A DNA stretch of 15,991 nt from Bacillota bacterium (GCA_023418535.1 JAEZZN010000123.1:1-15991), one strand, 5' to 3'; positions 8,151 to 15,304 are shown, counted from the stretch's first letter. Program-made: numbers and translations. The notes: generated by a model from the sequence alone, not told the origin.

Positions 8151-8247
8151 TTTTACTAAAAATAAATAATAATAGATAACATATTTAGTAAAAATATATT
8201 ATCAATATTTTTTATCTATAATATTATCATTTTGTTATCTTACTAAA
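8151..8247. repeat. Three TTTAGTAA-type boxes in the divergent intergenic region
   Basis: TTTTACTAAA at 8151-8160 is the exact reverse complement of TTTAGTAAAA at 8184-8193. A third copy, TTACTAAA, lies at 8240-8247. The last two are each joined to a GATAAC/GTTATC hexamer (8175-8180 and 8234-8239). The boxes occupy the space between the methyltransferase and the gtr operon and overlap the minus-strand promoter, so they are candidate binding sites for an unidentified regulator. Confidence 0.45.
8178..8205 (-). promoter_or_regulatory. Probable promoter of the methyltransferase gene
   Basis: On the minus strand TTGATA (plus 8200-8205) is separated by 16 bases from TATGTT (plus 8178-8183). The spacer contains one arm (8184-8193) of a perfect 10-base inverted repeat whose other arm lies at 8151-8160, just downstream of the -10 box. 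The placement is what an operator would look like, but the region is AT-rich and the promoter match is moderate. Confidence 0.4.
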
Positions 8248-8266
8248 TTGTAATATTTTTATAAAA

Positions 8267-8301
8267 TATAATGTGTACAATTATATTATAAAGTTTATAA
8301 T
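8267..8301 (+). promoter_or_regulatory. Candidate -10 elements of the gtr operon promoter
   Basis: Two perfect TATAAT hexamers occur upstream of the first gtr gene, at 8267-8272 and 8296-8301. The second has TGTACA (8274-8279) 16 bases upstream as a possible weak -35 box. The first has TTGTAA (8248-8253), but only 13 bases away, which is too close. The real start of transcription cannot be decided by eye in such AT-rich sequence. Confidence 0.35.
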
Positions 8302-8346
8302 AAAGAAAGTAGATTTTTTTTATATGAAAAAATCAAGGAGATTTTT

Positions 8347-9918
8347 ATGACATTAGAAAGTATAAACAAGAGGATTAAATCATTTTTTGATGATAAATTA
8401 ATTTTTAGTTTTATAAGTTTTTTTATATTAACTTTGATAGTTCATGGTTTTATGTTTGCAAACAAAATTACAAACCATGATGATATACATCAATTATATA
8501 ATATTATGGATCTTAGAATTTCTGGAAGGTGGTTCTTGCAATATGCTTCAGGAATTAGTAGTCCAATGAGTATGCCGTGGATGAATGGACTTTTGATAAC
8601 TTTATATGGAAGTGTTTCATTTGGACTTATTGTTAAATTATTAGAATTTAAAAATAAATTTGTTATATTTCTTATGGCATTTCTAATAACTAGCTTCCCA
8701 TCAGGTGTAGCAAAATATCTATATATGAACAGTGCTGATGGTTATGTATTTGCACTAATGATGAGTACCATTGCTTCATTTTTATATGTTAAGGGTGGAA
8801 ATATTGGAAAGATTTTATATATTATCTTAAATGTTTTGTCTTTAGCTACATATCAGATTTATTTGGGATATAGTGTTTCTTTAGTTGTTATTCACTACGC
8901 AATAAAATCCATTTATGAAAATGATTCATTCAAGAAATATTTCAAACGTGTATTTATCTTAGGAATAATTTCTATATTAACATTAGTACTTTACATAATC
9001 TCAGTTAAATATATATTTGTTGTTGAACTTACATCTTATCAAGGGCTTGATAGTATTGGAACTTTCGATATACATAAATTCGCAAATGGTGTAATAAGAG
9101 CGTATACAGATCCGTTTAGATTCTTTATAATTGATAATTTTAGAATTCTAAAAGTATTAAAATTTGCAAATATTATTTTATTTGCGGCAATAATTTATAT
9201 TTTGTTTGATAATATTAAAATTAAAAGCGGATTAAATAAAGATAAAATTTTGAGTTTATTCTTATCATTGATAATACTGCCTTTGACAATCAATTTAGTA
9301 TATATACTCATAAATGGTGGGTATGCTGGACTTAGAATGCTTTATTCATATATTATTTATTATGTAATTGTATTTGTAATTTTAGAAAGATATTTAAGCT
9401 TAAATTATAAAAAGAATATTGAATTAAATACAGCTAAACTATGTAGTTTAGGACTTATATTTGCAATATTAATTGCTAATATATTTAATTTTACTCTTTA
9501 TACAAATAGGGTTTATTTCTCACTTTATTTAGACAATAAACATCTAGAAGCTTTTACTAATAGATTAATTACTAAAATAGAAGAAGAAGATTTTTATAGT
9601 GAAGATAAAACTATTAATTTTATTGGCTATACTGATATAGATAATGAATTTTCAAAACAGTATTCAACAGATGATATACTAGCTTCGACTTTATTAAAGC
9701 ACAAAATTCCAGGTCATATTCATTATAAATTGTATCCATCAAGATATCTTGCTTTTAATAATAAAATAAAAATGATTTTTGATGAAGAATACGATAAAAT
9801 AGATGATGAAAATCTCATCAAAGAAATCGAAAATAGAAAAGTATATCCATCAAAGGATTCAATATTTGAGTATAATAATGAGATTTATGTAAAATTTAAG
9901 GATTACAATAATGATTGA
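8347..9918 (+). CDS. GtrII-type polytopic membrane glucosyltransferase
   Basis: A 523-residue membrane protein with roughly ten hydrophobic segments between residues 17 and about 390, and a hydrophilic C-terminal portion (about 391-523). After the first membrane segment there is an external loop with NHDD (43-46) and SGRW (59-62). This matches the acidic-pair plus GRW signature of the glucosyltransferase GtrII family (Glucos_trans_II). Such GT-C-fold enzymes take a sugar from an undecaprenyl-phosphate carrier on the outer membrane face and attach it to a surface polymer such as O-antigen or teichoic acid. The polymer acted on here is unknown. Start: AAGGAG lies just before the ATG at 8347. 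It is the first gene of a four-gene run and its last eight bases overlap gtrA. In Shigella phages the type-specific gene follows gtrA and gtrB; here it comes first. Confidence 0.8.
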   Translation: MTLESINKRIKSFFDDKLIFSFISFFILTLIVHGFMFANKITNHDDIHQLYNIMDLRISGRWFLQYASGISSPMSMPWMNGLLITLYGSVSFGLIVKLLEFKNKFVIFLMAFLITSFPSGVAKYLYMNSADGYVFALMMSTIASFLYVKGGNIGKILYIILNVLSLATYQIYLGYSVSLVVIHYAIKSIYENDSFKKYFKRVFILGIISILTLVLYIISVKYIFVVELTSYQGLDSIGTFDIHKFANGVIRAYTDPFRFFIIDNFRILKVLKFANIILFAAIIYILFDNIKIKSGLNKDKILSLFLSLIILPLTINLVYILINGGYAGLRMLYSYIIYYVIVFVILERYLSLNYKKNIELNTAKLCSLGLIFAILIANIFNFTLYTNRVYFSLYLDNKHLEAFTNRLITKIEEEDFYSEDKTINFIGYTDIDNEFSKQYSTDDILASTLLKHKIPGHIHYKLYPSRYLAFNNKIKMIFDEEYDKIDDENLIKEIENRKVYPSKDSIFEYNNEIYVKFKDYNND

Positions 9919-10339
9919 TAAAATAAAGAAAATATACTATAAAAATATGCAAATGATAAATTATATATTTTTTGGGGGACTTACAACACTTGTAAATTTT
10001 GTTACATACTTTGTAGCATTGAAGGTTTTTAATATTCCAAATGTACCTTCAAATTTAATTGCATGGCTTGTATCCGTACTATTTGCATTTATTGTAAATA
10101 AATTATATGTATTTAGATCAAAGTCACTTGAAATGAAAGTAATACTATTTGAATTATTTACTTTTGTTTCCGTAAGACTTTTAACTGGCGCTTTAGAAAC
10201 CGTTATAATGTATGTTGGTGTTGATGTAATGCATTATAACGAACTTGTATTAAAGATAATTGCAAATGTAATTGTATTATTGACAAACTATTTTGGATCT
10301 ATACTGATAATATTTAGGAGGAAAGATGAAAAAAGTTAG
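9911..10339 (+). CDS. gtrA: GtrA-family membrane protein (probable lipid-linked sugar flippase)
   Basis: A 142-residue protein with four membrane segments (about 17-39, 46-68, 78-101, 112-136), the usual size and topology for the GtrA family. Family hallmarks are seen: the first helix reads YIFFGGLTTLVNF, the second ends AFIVNKLYVFRS, and the last carries LTNYFGS before a basic tail (FRRKDEK). GtrA proteins are thought to move undecaprenyl-phosphate-linked glucose (or arabinose, galactose) from the cytoplasmic to the outer face; this flippase role is largely inferred from genetics. The gene overlaps the upstream glucosyltransferase by eight bases and the downstream GT2 gene by 14. AAGGA eight bases before the ATG supports the start. 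The overlaps indicate translational coupling and joint function. Confidence 0.85.
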   Translation: MIDKIKKIYYKNMQMINYIFFGGLTTLVNFVTYFVALKVFNIPNVPSNLIAWLVSVLFAFIVNKLYVFRSKSLEMKVILFELFTFVSVRLLTGALETVIMYVGVDVMHYNELVLKIIANVIVLLTNYFGSILIIFRRKDEKS

Positions 10340-11267
10340 TTTAGTTCTTCCTTGCTACAATGAGGAGAAAAATATATCTAAAATGTTTGAATTATGCAAA
10401 GATACATTATCAAAAGATTTTAAGTATCAATATATATTTATAAATGATGGTTCAAAAGACAATACATTTTTAGAAATTAGACAATTGGTTTTGGAAAATA
10501 AAGATGATGAAATAATCGGAATTAATTTTTCTAGAAATTTTGGAAAAGAATCAGGAATTTTAGCAGGACTGGAACATGCAAATGGGGATTTTACTGTAGT
10601 TATCGATTCAGATTTACAACAAGATCCTAAATATGTAAATCAAATGATTAAAATTTTAGTTGAAGATGATGATGTTGATATGGTTTCAGCATATCAAGAA
10701 AAACGTAAAGAGTCTAAAATTTTAACATTTTTTAAGAACTCATTTTACAATATTATAAATAAAATTAGTGATATAAAATTTGAAAAAAATGCATCAGATT
10801 TTAGAGCTTTTAATGCTAAAGTAAGAGATGCAATTTTAGATATTAGAGAATACAATAGATTTTCAAAAGGTATATTTTCTTGGGTAGGTTTTAACACAAA
10901 ATATATCCCATATGGAGTAAATGAAAGACATTCGGGAAAGACTTCTTGGTCATTTAAATCTCTATTTAAATATGCAATGGAAGGCTTTTTATCTTATAGT
11001 ACATTGCCACTTAAGATTTCTTCATATATTGGAACAATTACCTCACTTGCAGCATTTATATATATGATAGTGGTATTTATTCAAAAAGTATTTTTTGAAA
11101 TAAGTGTCCCAGGTTATGCAACAACAATAATCTTAATTCTTCTATTTTCAGGATTAAACTTTTTGTCTCTTGGAATAATTGGACAATATTTAAGTAAAAC
11201 TTATATGGAAGTAAAAAATAGACCACATTATTTAATTAAAAATGTAATCTCAAATAAAGAAGATTAA
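10326..11267 (+). CDS. gtrB: GtrB-type bactoprenol glycosyltransferase (GT2 family)
   Basis: A 313-residue family 2 glycosyltransferase. The cytosolic catalytic domain opens with VLPCYNEE (7-14), has NDGSKDNT (40-47) for nucleotide-sugar binding and a DSD metal motif (94-96) followed by LQQDP. A GKTSW segment comes near residue 208, as in polyprenyl-phosphate glycosyltransferases (GtrB, dolichol-phosphate mannose synthase). Two C-terminal membrane helices (about 231-255 and 263-289) anchor it. It should transfer a sugar, usually glucose from UDP-glucose, to undecaprenyl phosphate on the inner membrane face, making the donor for GtrA and the GtrII-type enzyme. Sugar identity cannot be read from the sequence. 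The ATG at 10326 has AGGAGG four bases upstream, inside the end of gtrA. The next gene begins 13 bases after its stop. Confidence 0.88.
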   Translation: MKKVSLVLPCYNEEKNISKMFELCKDTLSKDFKYQYIFINDGSKDNTFLEIRQLVLENKDDEIIGINFSRNFGKESGILAGLEHANGDFTVVIDSDLQQDPKYVNQMIKILVEDDDVDMVSAYQEKRKESKILTFFKNSFYNIINKISDIKFEKNASDFRAFNAKVRDAILDIREYNRFSKGIFSWVGFNTKYIPYGVNERHSGKTSWSFKSLFKYAMEGFLSYSTLPLKISSYIGTITSLAAFIYMIVVFIQKVFFEISVPGYATTIILILLFSGLNFLSLGIIGQYLSKTYMEVKNRPHYLIKNVISNKED

Positions 11268-11280
11268 AGTTTAGGAGATT

Positions 11281-12405
11281 ATGATGAAAAATAAATTTAA
11301 TTTATTTAATATAATTTCTATAGTGTTTTTGTTAATTACAGGTTTTATAATGGGGTTTTATGTCAGCAAGAATATATCTAATGAAATTAACAATCCATTT
11401 ATAAGAATAGTCATAAGCGTAATTATATTTTATATAGCTATATTTTTACAAATTATAATACATGAAATGGGACATTTAATATTTGGATTATTAACAGGAT
11501 ATAAATTTACTTCATTTAGAATTGGTAATATTATACTGATTAAAAATGAAAACAAATTTTCTATTAAAAGATTCTCTCTTGCAGGAACTGGTGGACAATG
11601 TTTACTTGCACCACCTGAAAGAGAAAAAGATGGATCATATCCTTATGTTTTATATCATCTAGGTGGAGTTATATTAAATGCAATCACATTGATTATATTT
11701 TATTCAATATATATTTTTATAGATAAAGATTATTTTGGACTTTTATTATTATTACTTTCTTTGATGGGAATCTTCTTTGCGATTCTAAACGGTATTTCAT
11801 TTAGTTCAAGCATTGCAAATGATGCACACAATCTTAAAGAGGTAAAAAAAGATCCACTTGCAAAATCTGCAATGTGGTATCAATTGAAAATCAATTTTTT
11901 ATTAGCAAATAATATAGGACTTTCCGAAATGCCAGAAACTTTTTTTGAGTTGCCAGAAGAAAGAGATAAACATAATATAATAATTTCAACTACTGATGTT
12001 TTCAAAGCGAATAGATTAATGTCAAAATTTGAATTTATAAAAGCTTATAATCTAATAAAAGATTTATTGTCAGATGAATATACTATTCATCCAGTATATA
12101 AATTTTTATTACAAATAGATAAACTAACTATTGATTTAATGATGCAAAAAGAAAACACAGATATTTCTATTTTAGAAGATAAAGAATTTAAGGCATATAA
12201 AAAAACTATGAAAAAAAATCCTTCAATTACAAGATTAGAATATGCAATTCGTCAATTAAAATATGGTGAAGATGTATTAGAAGAATATAAGATCAAAATG
12301 TTAAAAATAGGGGATAAATATCCTTATGAAAAAGATATTGAAAGCGAACTTATTTTAATGGATAGGATAAAAGAAATATACATGAATAATTTAGTTGTTG
12401 AATAG
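11281..12405 (+). CDS. M50-like membrane zinc metallopeptidase (HEMGH)
   Basis: A 374-residue protein. Two hydrophobic segments (about 8-28 and 40-60) lead into HEMGH at 61-65, the HExxH zinc motif of M50 (site-2-protease-like) peptidases, in the context HEMGHLIFGLLTGY. A conserved-looking block SLAGTGGQC (99-107) follows, then further hydrophobic segments (about 122-147 and 150-172). NDAHN at 180-184 may supply the third zinc ligand through Asp181. Residues about 190-374 are hydrophilic and mostly helical, without a domain I recognise. It begins 13 bases after gtrB with AGGAG close to the start and is the last gene before a terminator, so it is probably co-transcribed with the gtr genes. Its substrate is unknown; M50 enzymes cut membrane proteins or peptides within or near the bilayer. 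All visible catalytic residues are present. Confidence 0.78.
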   Translation: MMKNKFNLFNIISIVFLLITGFIMGFYVSKNISNEINNPFIRIVISVIIFYIAIFLQIIIHEMGHLIFGLLTGYKFTSFRIGNIILIKNENKFSIKRFSLAGTGGQCLLAPPEREKDGSYPYVLYHLGGVILNAITLIIFYSIYIFIDKDYFGLLLLLLSLMGIFFAILNGISFSSSIANDAHNLKEVKKDPLAKSAMWYQLKINFLLANNIGLSEMPETFFELPEERDKHNIIISTTDVFKANRLMSKFEFIKAYNLIKDLLSDEYTIHPVYKFLLQIDKLTIDLMMQKENTDISILEDKEFKAYKKTMKKNPSITRLEYAIRQLKYGEDVLEEYKIKMLKIGDKYPYEKDIESELILMDRIKEIYMNNLVVE

Positions 12406-12452
12406 AATGTTATAATTTTAGTATATATATGTAAAGAAAAAATATTTATAAT

Positions 12453-12493
12453 AAGACCACACTTTAAGGAGAGTCCAAAAAAGTGTGGTCTTT
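12453..12493. terminator. Bidirectional terminator between converging genes
   Basis: AAGACCACACTTT (12453-12465) pairs perfectly with AAAGTGTGGTCTT (12480-12492) around a 14-base loop. On the plus strand it is followed by a short T-rich tail (TTTGATTTG). On the minus strand it is followed by TTATTATAAATATTTTTT. It therefore closes both the gtr/M50 operon and the minus-strand membrane-protein gene ending at 12503. Confidence 0.82.
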
Positions 12494-12502
12494 GATTTGA
12501 AA

Positions 12503-14191
12503 TTAATTTTCTAAGCTATCAATAAATATTACATTATTTATATTACCTTGTTTTTGATATTTGAATTTTATATATTTATAGTCATTAAAAGGTAGTTTTG
12601 GTGAAAGATTTATTGAAGCTATATATATTTCTTCTGGATTATTTTCTAATTGGAAATAGTAGAATGTGTTTCCGTTAATAGTTACTTCATGTTTTTCACT
12701 TATAAATCCTTCGGTTTCTAATGTTTCTATATTTTCTTGAATATCTGGTAAAGTAGCATTGGTGTTATTTGATAAGTGATTTATCATTGCTTGTTCAACC
12801 GTATTTCCTATTGATACATTTTGATAATTTTGTGCATCTATAAATGAATATAGTTTTATTAGACCTGCATTATCTTTAAGTGAAAGGAAATAAGTAGGTT
12901 TTCCATCTATATTTAGTAATAATGGGAATGTTGATTTATAACCTTTTTCTTGTACTTCACCTTCTGCTGATTCCATTGCGGAAGATTCTTCAGCAGAAGA
13001 AACAGGGTAGAATCTAGTTTCTTTTGTTCTTAAATTTGAAAGTACAAAACCTACATTGGATTCATCTGCTGCTACTGAAGTATATCCTGTATAGAGATAT
13101 ACATCATCATCTAATGCTAAATAATTATAACCACTAGTTGTCATAAGTACATTCTTTTGAGCAAATATTGAGTTTATATATCCATCTTTTAAAGATCCAT
13201 TCCAGTTTAGTTGTTCAATAAGTCTATCTGCGTTATAAACTCTATCAATCCATTGTGGAATATCATCTTTTTTATAATATTTATGCTCACCATTTGTAGC
13301 ATTTACTATAATCGCACCTTCGACATCTAATGCATCAAAGAAGAAAATTGATGGTTTGTATGTTGGGATTACCCAGTAAGGAACACCATTATCATCTATT
13401 TCAAAATTTGCTTCCTCAAATATTTTAGTTGGATATCTTAGACGTGTATATCTATAAATATCTCTAAAGAAATAATCTTGTCTAGAAATCTTTATTTTCT
13501 CTTGTAATTTAACAAGATTAGTTTCAGCATTTACTATATCAACCATCATATAACCTGGTAAACCTTCAGACATATTAAAAATGTATTTTATAAATCCATT
13601 ATATTTAAGAGGTGTTACACGAACAGGATTATTTTGATAGTTTATTTGAGTGTAGGTTTCAGAATCTATATCGAATTGAGAAACGAGATCGATTAATTCT
13701 CCCATTTTTCTTGCACCTAATTTTACTGTTGTATCTCTATCTAGAGTTGGTATTTTATCAACAGGAAGTTCTTCTATATCTTCTTGAAAATTTGATTGTT
13801 TTATATTTATTAAATTTGCATAATTTCTAGATTGAAATAGAACTAAACCTGGTAGTTTTAAAATTGCAAATAATATAATTCCAATAAATAATGTAAATCT
13901 ATAAATTTTATAAAATTTAAGAGATTTACCACCAACAAAAACTAATATACCAAATATTATTCCGAAATAAATCCAAGTTTCTATTGATCTTATATTTAAT
14001 GGAGGTAAAAATATATAATAATATAATAGTGCAAAAACTATTATAGAAAATATAGCTGTAAATCTTTGCCCTTTTCTAAATTTATTAGTAAAATTTGAAT
14101 CAGTTTTAAAAATTTCAAAAAAAGATTTATCTTTTTTTGATGTCTTAAAACCCTTGTTAAATTCAAATTTGAAATCATCAAAGTTTTTCAT
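12503..14191 (-). CDS. Uncharacterised membrane protein with large extracytoplasmic domain
   Basis: I do not recognise this 562-residue protein. The N-terminus is hydrophilic (1-40, rich in Phe, Lys and Asp). Three hydrophobic segments follow at about 44-63, 72-88 and 97-117, then about 440 hydrophilic residues that look beta-rich. This domain includes YWVIPTYKPS, a DALDVEGAI strand and NATNGEHKYY, a pattern reminiscent of PepSY-like folds. It also has an acidic, Ser/Glu-rich loop near 405-424 (SSAEESSAMESAEGE) and a C-terminal part beginning near IGNTVEQAM. With three membrane segments the large domain would lie outside if the N-terminus is inside. No catalytic motif is visible. AAGGAGG just upstream of the ATG at 14191 and an extended -10 promoter support the start. 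It is divergent from bofA, stands alone, and is closed by the bidirectional terminator at 12453-12493. Confidence 0.75.
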   Translation of the reverse strand: MKNFDDFKFEFNKGFKTSKKDKSFFEIFKTDSNFTNKFRKGQRFTAIFSIIVFALLYYYIFLPPLNIRSIETWIYFGIIFGILVFVGGKSLKFYKIYRFTLFIGIILFAILKLPGLVLFQSRNYANLINIKQSNFQEDIEELPVDKIPTLDRDTTVKLGARKMGELIDLVSQFDIDSETYTQINYQNNPVRVTPLKYNGFIKYIFNMSEGLPGYMMVDIVNAETNLVKLQEKIKISRQDYFFRDIYRYTRLRYPTKIFEEANFEIDDNGVPYWVIPTYKPSIFFFDALDVEGAIIVNATNGEHKYYKKDDIPQWIDRVYNADRLIEQLNWNGSLKDGYINSIFAQKNVLMTTSGYNYLALDDDVYLYTGYTSVAADESNVGFVLSNLRTKETRFYPVSSAEESSAMESAEGEVQEKGYKSTFPLLLNIDGKPTYFLSLKDNAGLIKLYSFIDAQNYQNVSIGNTVEQAMINHLSNNTNATLPDIQENIETLETEGFISEKHEVTINGNTFYYFQLENNPEEIYIASINLSPKLPFNDYKYIKFKYQKQGNINNVIFIDSLEN

Positions 14192-14210
14192 ATAGCCTCC
14201 TTTTTATTTG

Positions 14211-14219
14211 ATTATATCA
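14211..14219 (-). promoter_or_regulatory. Extended -10 promoter of the 562-residue membrane protein gene
   Basis: On the minus strand the sequence TGATATAAT (plus 14211-14219) is a perfect TGnTATAAT extended -10 element, about 20 bases upstream of the start codon, with AAGGAGG between. No clear -35 box is visible, which an extended -10 can tolerate. Confidence 0.5.
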
Positions 14220-14302
14220 TAAATAATAATCATAAAATTAGATTTTATATGTTAGTTTATTTTCAATCGTGGGTATTAATAGACTATAAAATAGGAGGAT
14301 GT

Positions 14303-14554
14303 ATGGAAGGTTTAAGTATAATAACTGGTATATTAGCCATAATAGTATTATGGGGAATATTAAAGCTTTTATCAGTTTCTACAAAAACATTGATGACATT
14401 ATTATGGAATGGGATTGTAGGACTTGTACTATTATTTGTTTTCAATTTAGTAGGCGGAATATTTGGTCTACAGATTGAAGTAAACGCACTTAATTCAATA
14501 GTGGCGGGAATTTTTGGAATACCAGGTATTATTTTATTATTAATATTGCAATAA
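14303..14554 (+). CDS. BofA-family membrane protein (pro-sigmaK processing inhibitor family)
   Basis: An 83-residue, almost wholly hydrophobic protein with about three membrane segments (5-23, 30-51, 60-82). The pattern LLWNGIVGL, then FNLVGGIFG, then VNALNSIVAG and FGIPGI is the conserved core of the BofA family, and length is close to Bacillus BofA (87 residues). In spore formers BofA, with SpoIVFA, holds the SpoIVFB protease inactive until sigma-K is needed. Nothing else in this window concerns sporulation, so the role here is unknown. The start at 14303 is preferred over an in-frame ATG at 14249 because AGGAGG (14293-14298) lies four bases before it and the extra 18 residues look unlike the family. 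It is divergent from the 562-residue membrane protein gene, and no terminator separates it from the acetyltransferase 65 bases downstream. Confidence 0.82.
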   Translation: MEGLSIITGILAIIVLWGILKLLSVSTKTLMTLLWNGIVGLVLLFVFNLVGGIFGLQIEVNALNSIVAGIFGIPGIILLLILQ

Positions 14555-14619
14555 TTTTAAATTATTAGAATAAGACGAGTTTATTTAACTGAGTAAATTA
14601 AATTAAAAAGGAGAAAAAA

Positions 14620-14892
14620 ATGGATATTAAAAGAGATGATTATGTATTTTACATTGGAGAAAACAAGGATAAACCAAAAGCTTTTATAAGTTTTGAAGAT
14701 GGTAAAGATAACGAAATAGTAATTACACATACTGTGGTTGATCCTGAATTGAGAGGACAAGGAATAGCAGGAAAATTAGTAGAAAGAGTAGTGGAATTTG
14801 CAAAAGAAGAAAATAGAAAGATTGTACCTATATGTCCTTATGTAGTTGATTATTTTCAAAAGCATGAAGAATATGAAGATTTATTAGCATAA
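14620..14892 (+). CDS. Small GNAT-like N-acetyltransferase (YidJ/CG type)
   Basis: A 90-residue protein of the small Acetyltransf_CG (GCN5-related, YidJ-like) group. The acetyl-CoA loop is ELRGQGIAGKL (residues 43-53, the R/Q-x-x-G-x-G/A motif), preceded by the strand ITHTVVDP and followed by KIVPICPYVVDYFQKH, where the CPY segment is characteristic. These proteins are about 90-100 residues, so it is full length. The biological substrate is generally unknown for this group. AAGGAG about seven bases before the ATG supports the start. It lies 65 bases after the BofA-like gene with no obvious terminator between, so the two may share a transcript, and it is followed directly by a strong terminator. 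Confidence 0.85.
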   Translation: MDIKRDDYVFYIGENKDKPKAFISFEDGKDNEIVITHTVVDPELRGQGIAGKLVERVVEFAKEENRKIVPICPYVVDYFQKHEEYEDLLA

Positions 14893-14908
14893 GAGTCTAA
14901 AATTTAAG

Positions 14909-14938
14909 AATCAACCTACATTATAGGTTGATTTTTTT
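14909..14938 (+). terminator. Rho-independent terminator after the acetyltransferase gene
   Basis: AATCAACCTA (14909-14918) pairs with TAGGTTGATT (14924-14933) around a five-base loop and runs into a tract of T. Confidence 0.9.
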
Positions 14939-14966
14939 AATAGAATATTCTAAAATAAATATATTA

Positions 14967-14980
14967 TGAAAATGTTTTCA
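14967..14980. promoter_or_regulatory. cre-like palindrome upstream of the HPr gene
   Basis: TGAAAATGTTTTCA fits the catabolite-responsive element consensus TGWAANCGNTNWCA except for T in place of the central C, and is a near-perfect palindrome. It lies 42 bases before the HPr start and overlaps a possible -35 box (TTTTCA, 14975-14980) paired with TATTAT (14997-15002) at 16 bases. Binding of CcpA with HPr-Ser46-P here would repress the gene; this is inference from consensus and position. Confidence 0.5.
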
Positions 14981-15022
14981 AAACTTAAAGATCAAATATT
15001 ATAGATTATTCAGGAGGTGTAT

Positions 15023-15277
15023 ATGTTCGCGTTAAAAGTAGTAATTTCAAATGAAATAGGTTTACATGCTAGACCAGCTTCTCTTTTTATACAAGAAGCG
15101 ATTAAATATTCTTCACATATAGACGTGATTAAGGATGATAAAGTTTATAATGGGAAATCCATAATGAGCGTGCTAAGTATGAGTGCGGGTAAAGGTGCAG
15201 AAATAACTATACGTGCAGAAGGGGAAGATGAAGAAGAGGCAGTTAACGCCTTGGTTGATTTAATAAAAAGACTTTAA
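15023..15277 (+). CDS. ptsH: HPr, phosphocarrier protein of the PTS
   Basis: An 84-residue HPr-family protein. His15 lies in GLHARPAS (13-20), the site phosphorylated by Enzyme I from phosphoenolpyruvate. Ser46 lies in GKSIMSV, the site for HPr kinase/phosphorylase in Firmicutes. Both being present argues for a true HPr able to carry phosphate to sugar permeases and to act with CcpA in carbon catabolite control, rather than a Crh-like or purely regulatory paralogue. The ATG at 15023 is chosen over an in-frame GTG at 15017 because the GTG lies in the ribosome binding site AGGAGG (15012-15017), which is five bases before the ATG; M-F-A-L-K also puts the key residues at 15 and 46. Enzyme I (ptsI), often next to ptsH, does not follow it. 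The stop codon is part of the terminator stem. Confidence 0.93.
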   Translation: MFALKVVISNEIGLHARPASLFIQEAIKYSSHIDVIKDDKVYNGKSIMSVLSMSAGKGAEITIRAEGEDEEEAVNALVDLIKRL

Positions 15278-15304
15278 ATTGCTTAGAAATAAGCAATTTT
15301 TTTG
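15276..15304 (+). terminator. Rho-independent terminator of the HPr gene, GAAA loop
   Basis: AAATTGCTTA (15276-15285) pairs with TAAGCAATTT (15290-15299) around a GAAA tetraloop and is followed by a T run. The stem starts within the HPr stop codon, so the gene ends its own transcript with almost no trailer. Confidence 0.9.

Noticed and set aside
8347..11267. gtr cassette as part of a prophage
   Set aside because: No integrase, attachment site, tRNA or other phage genes are visible nearby, and the flanking genes look chromosomal.
14285..14290. TATAAA as the -10 box of the BofA-like gene
   Set aside because: Transcription would begin inside or at the ribosome binding site, so it cannot serve this start codon.
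14249..14302. Earlier in-frame ATG for the BofA-like gene
   Set aside because: No ribosome binding site before 14249, while AGGAGG lies four bases before 14303, and the added residues do not fit the family.
15017..15022. GTG start at 15017 for HPr
   Set aside because: The GTG begins within AGGAGG itself; starting at 15023 gives ideal spacing and canonical His15/Ser46 numbering.
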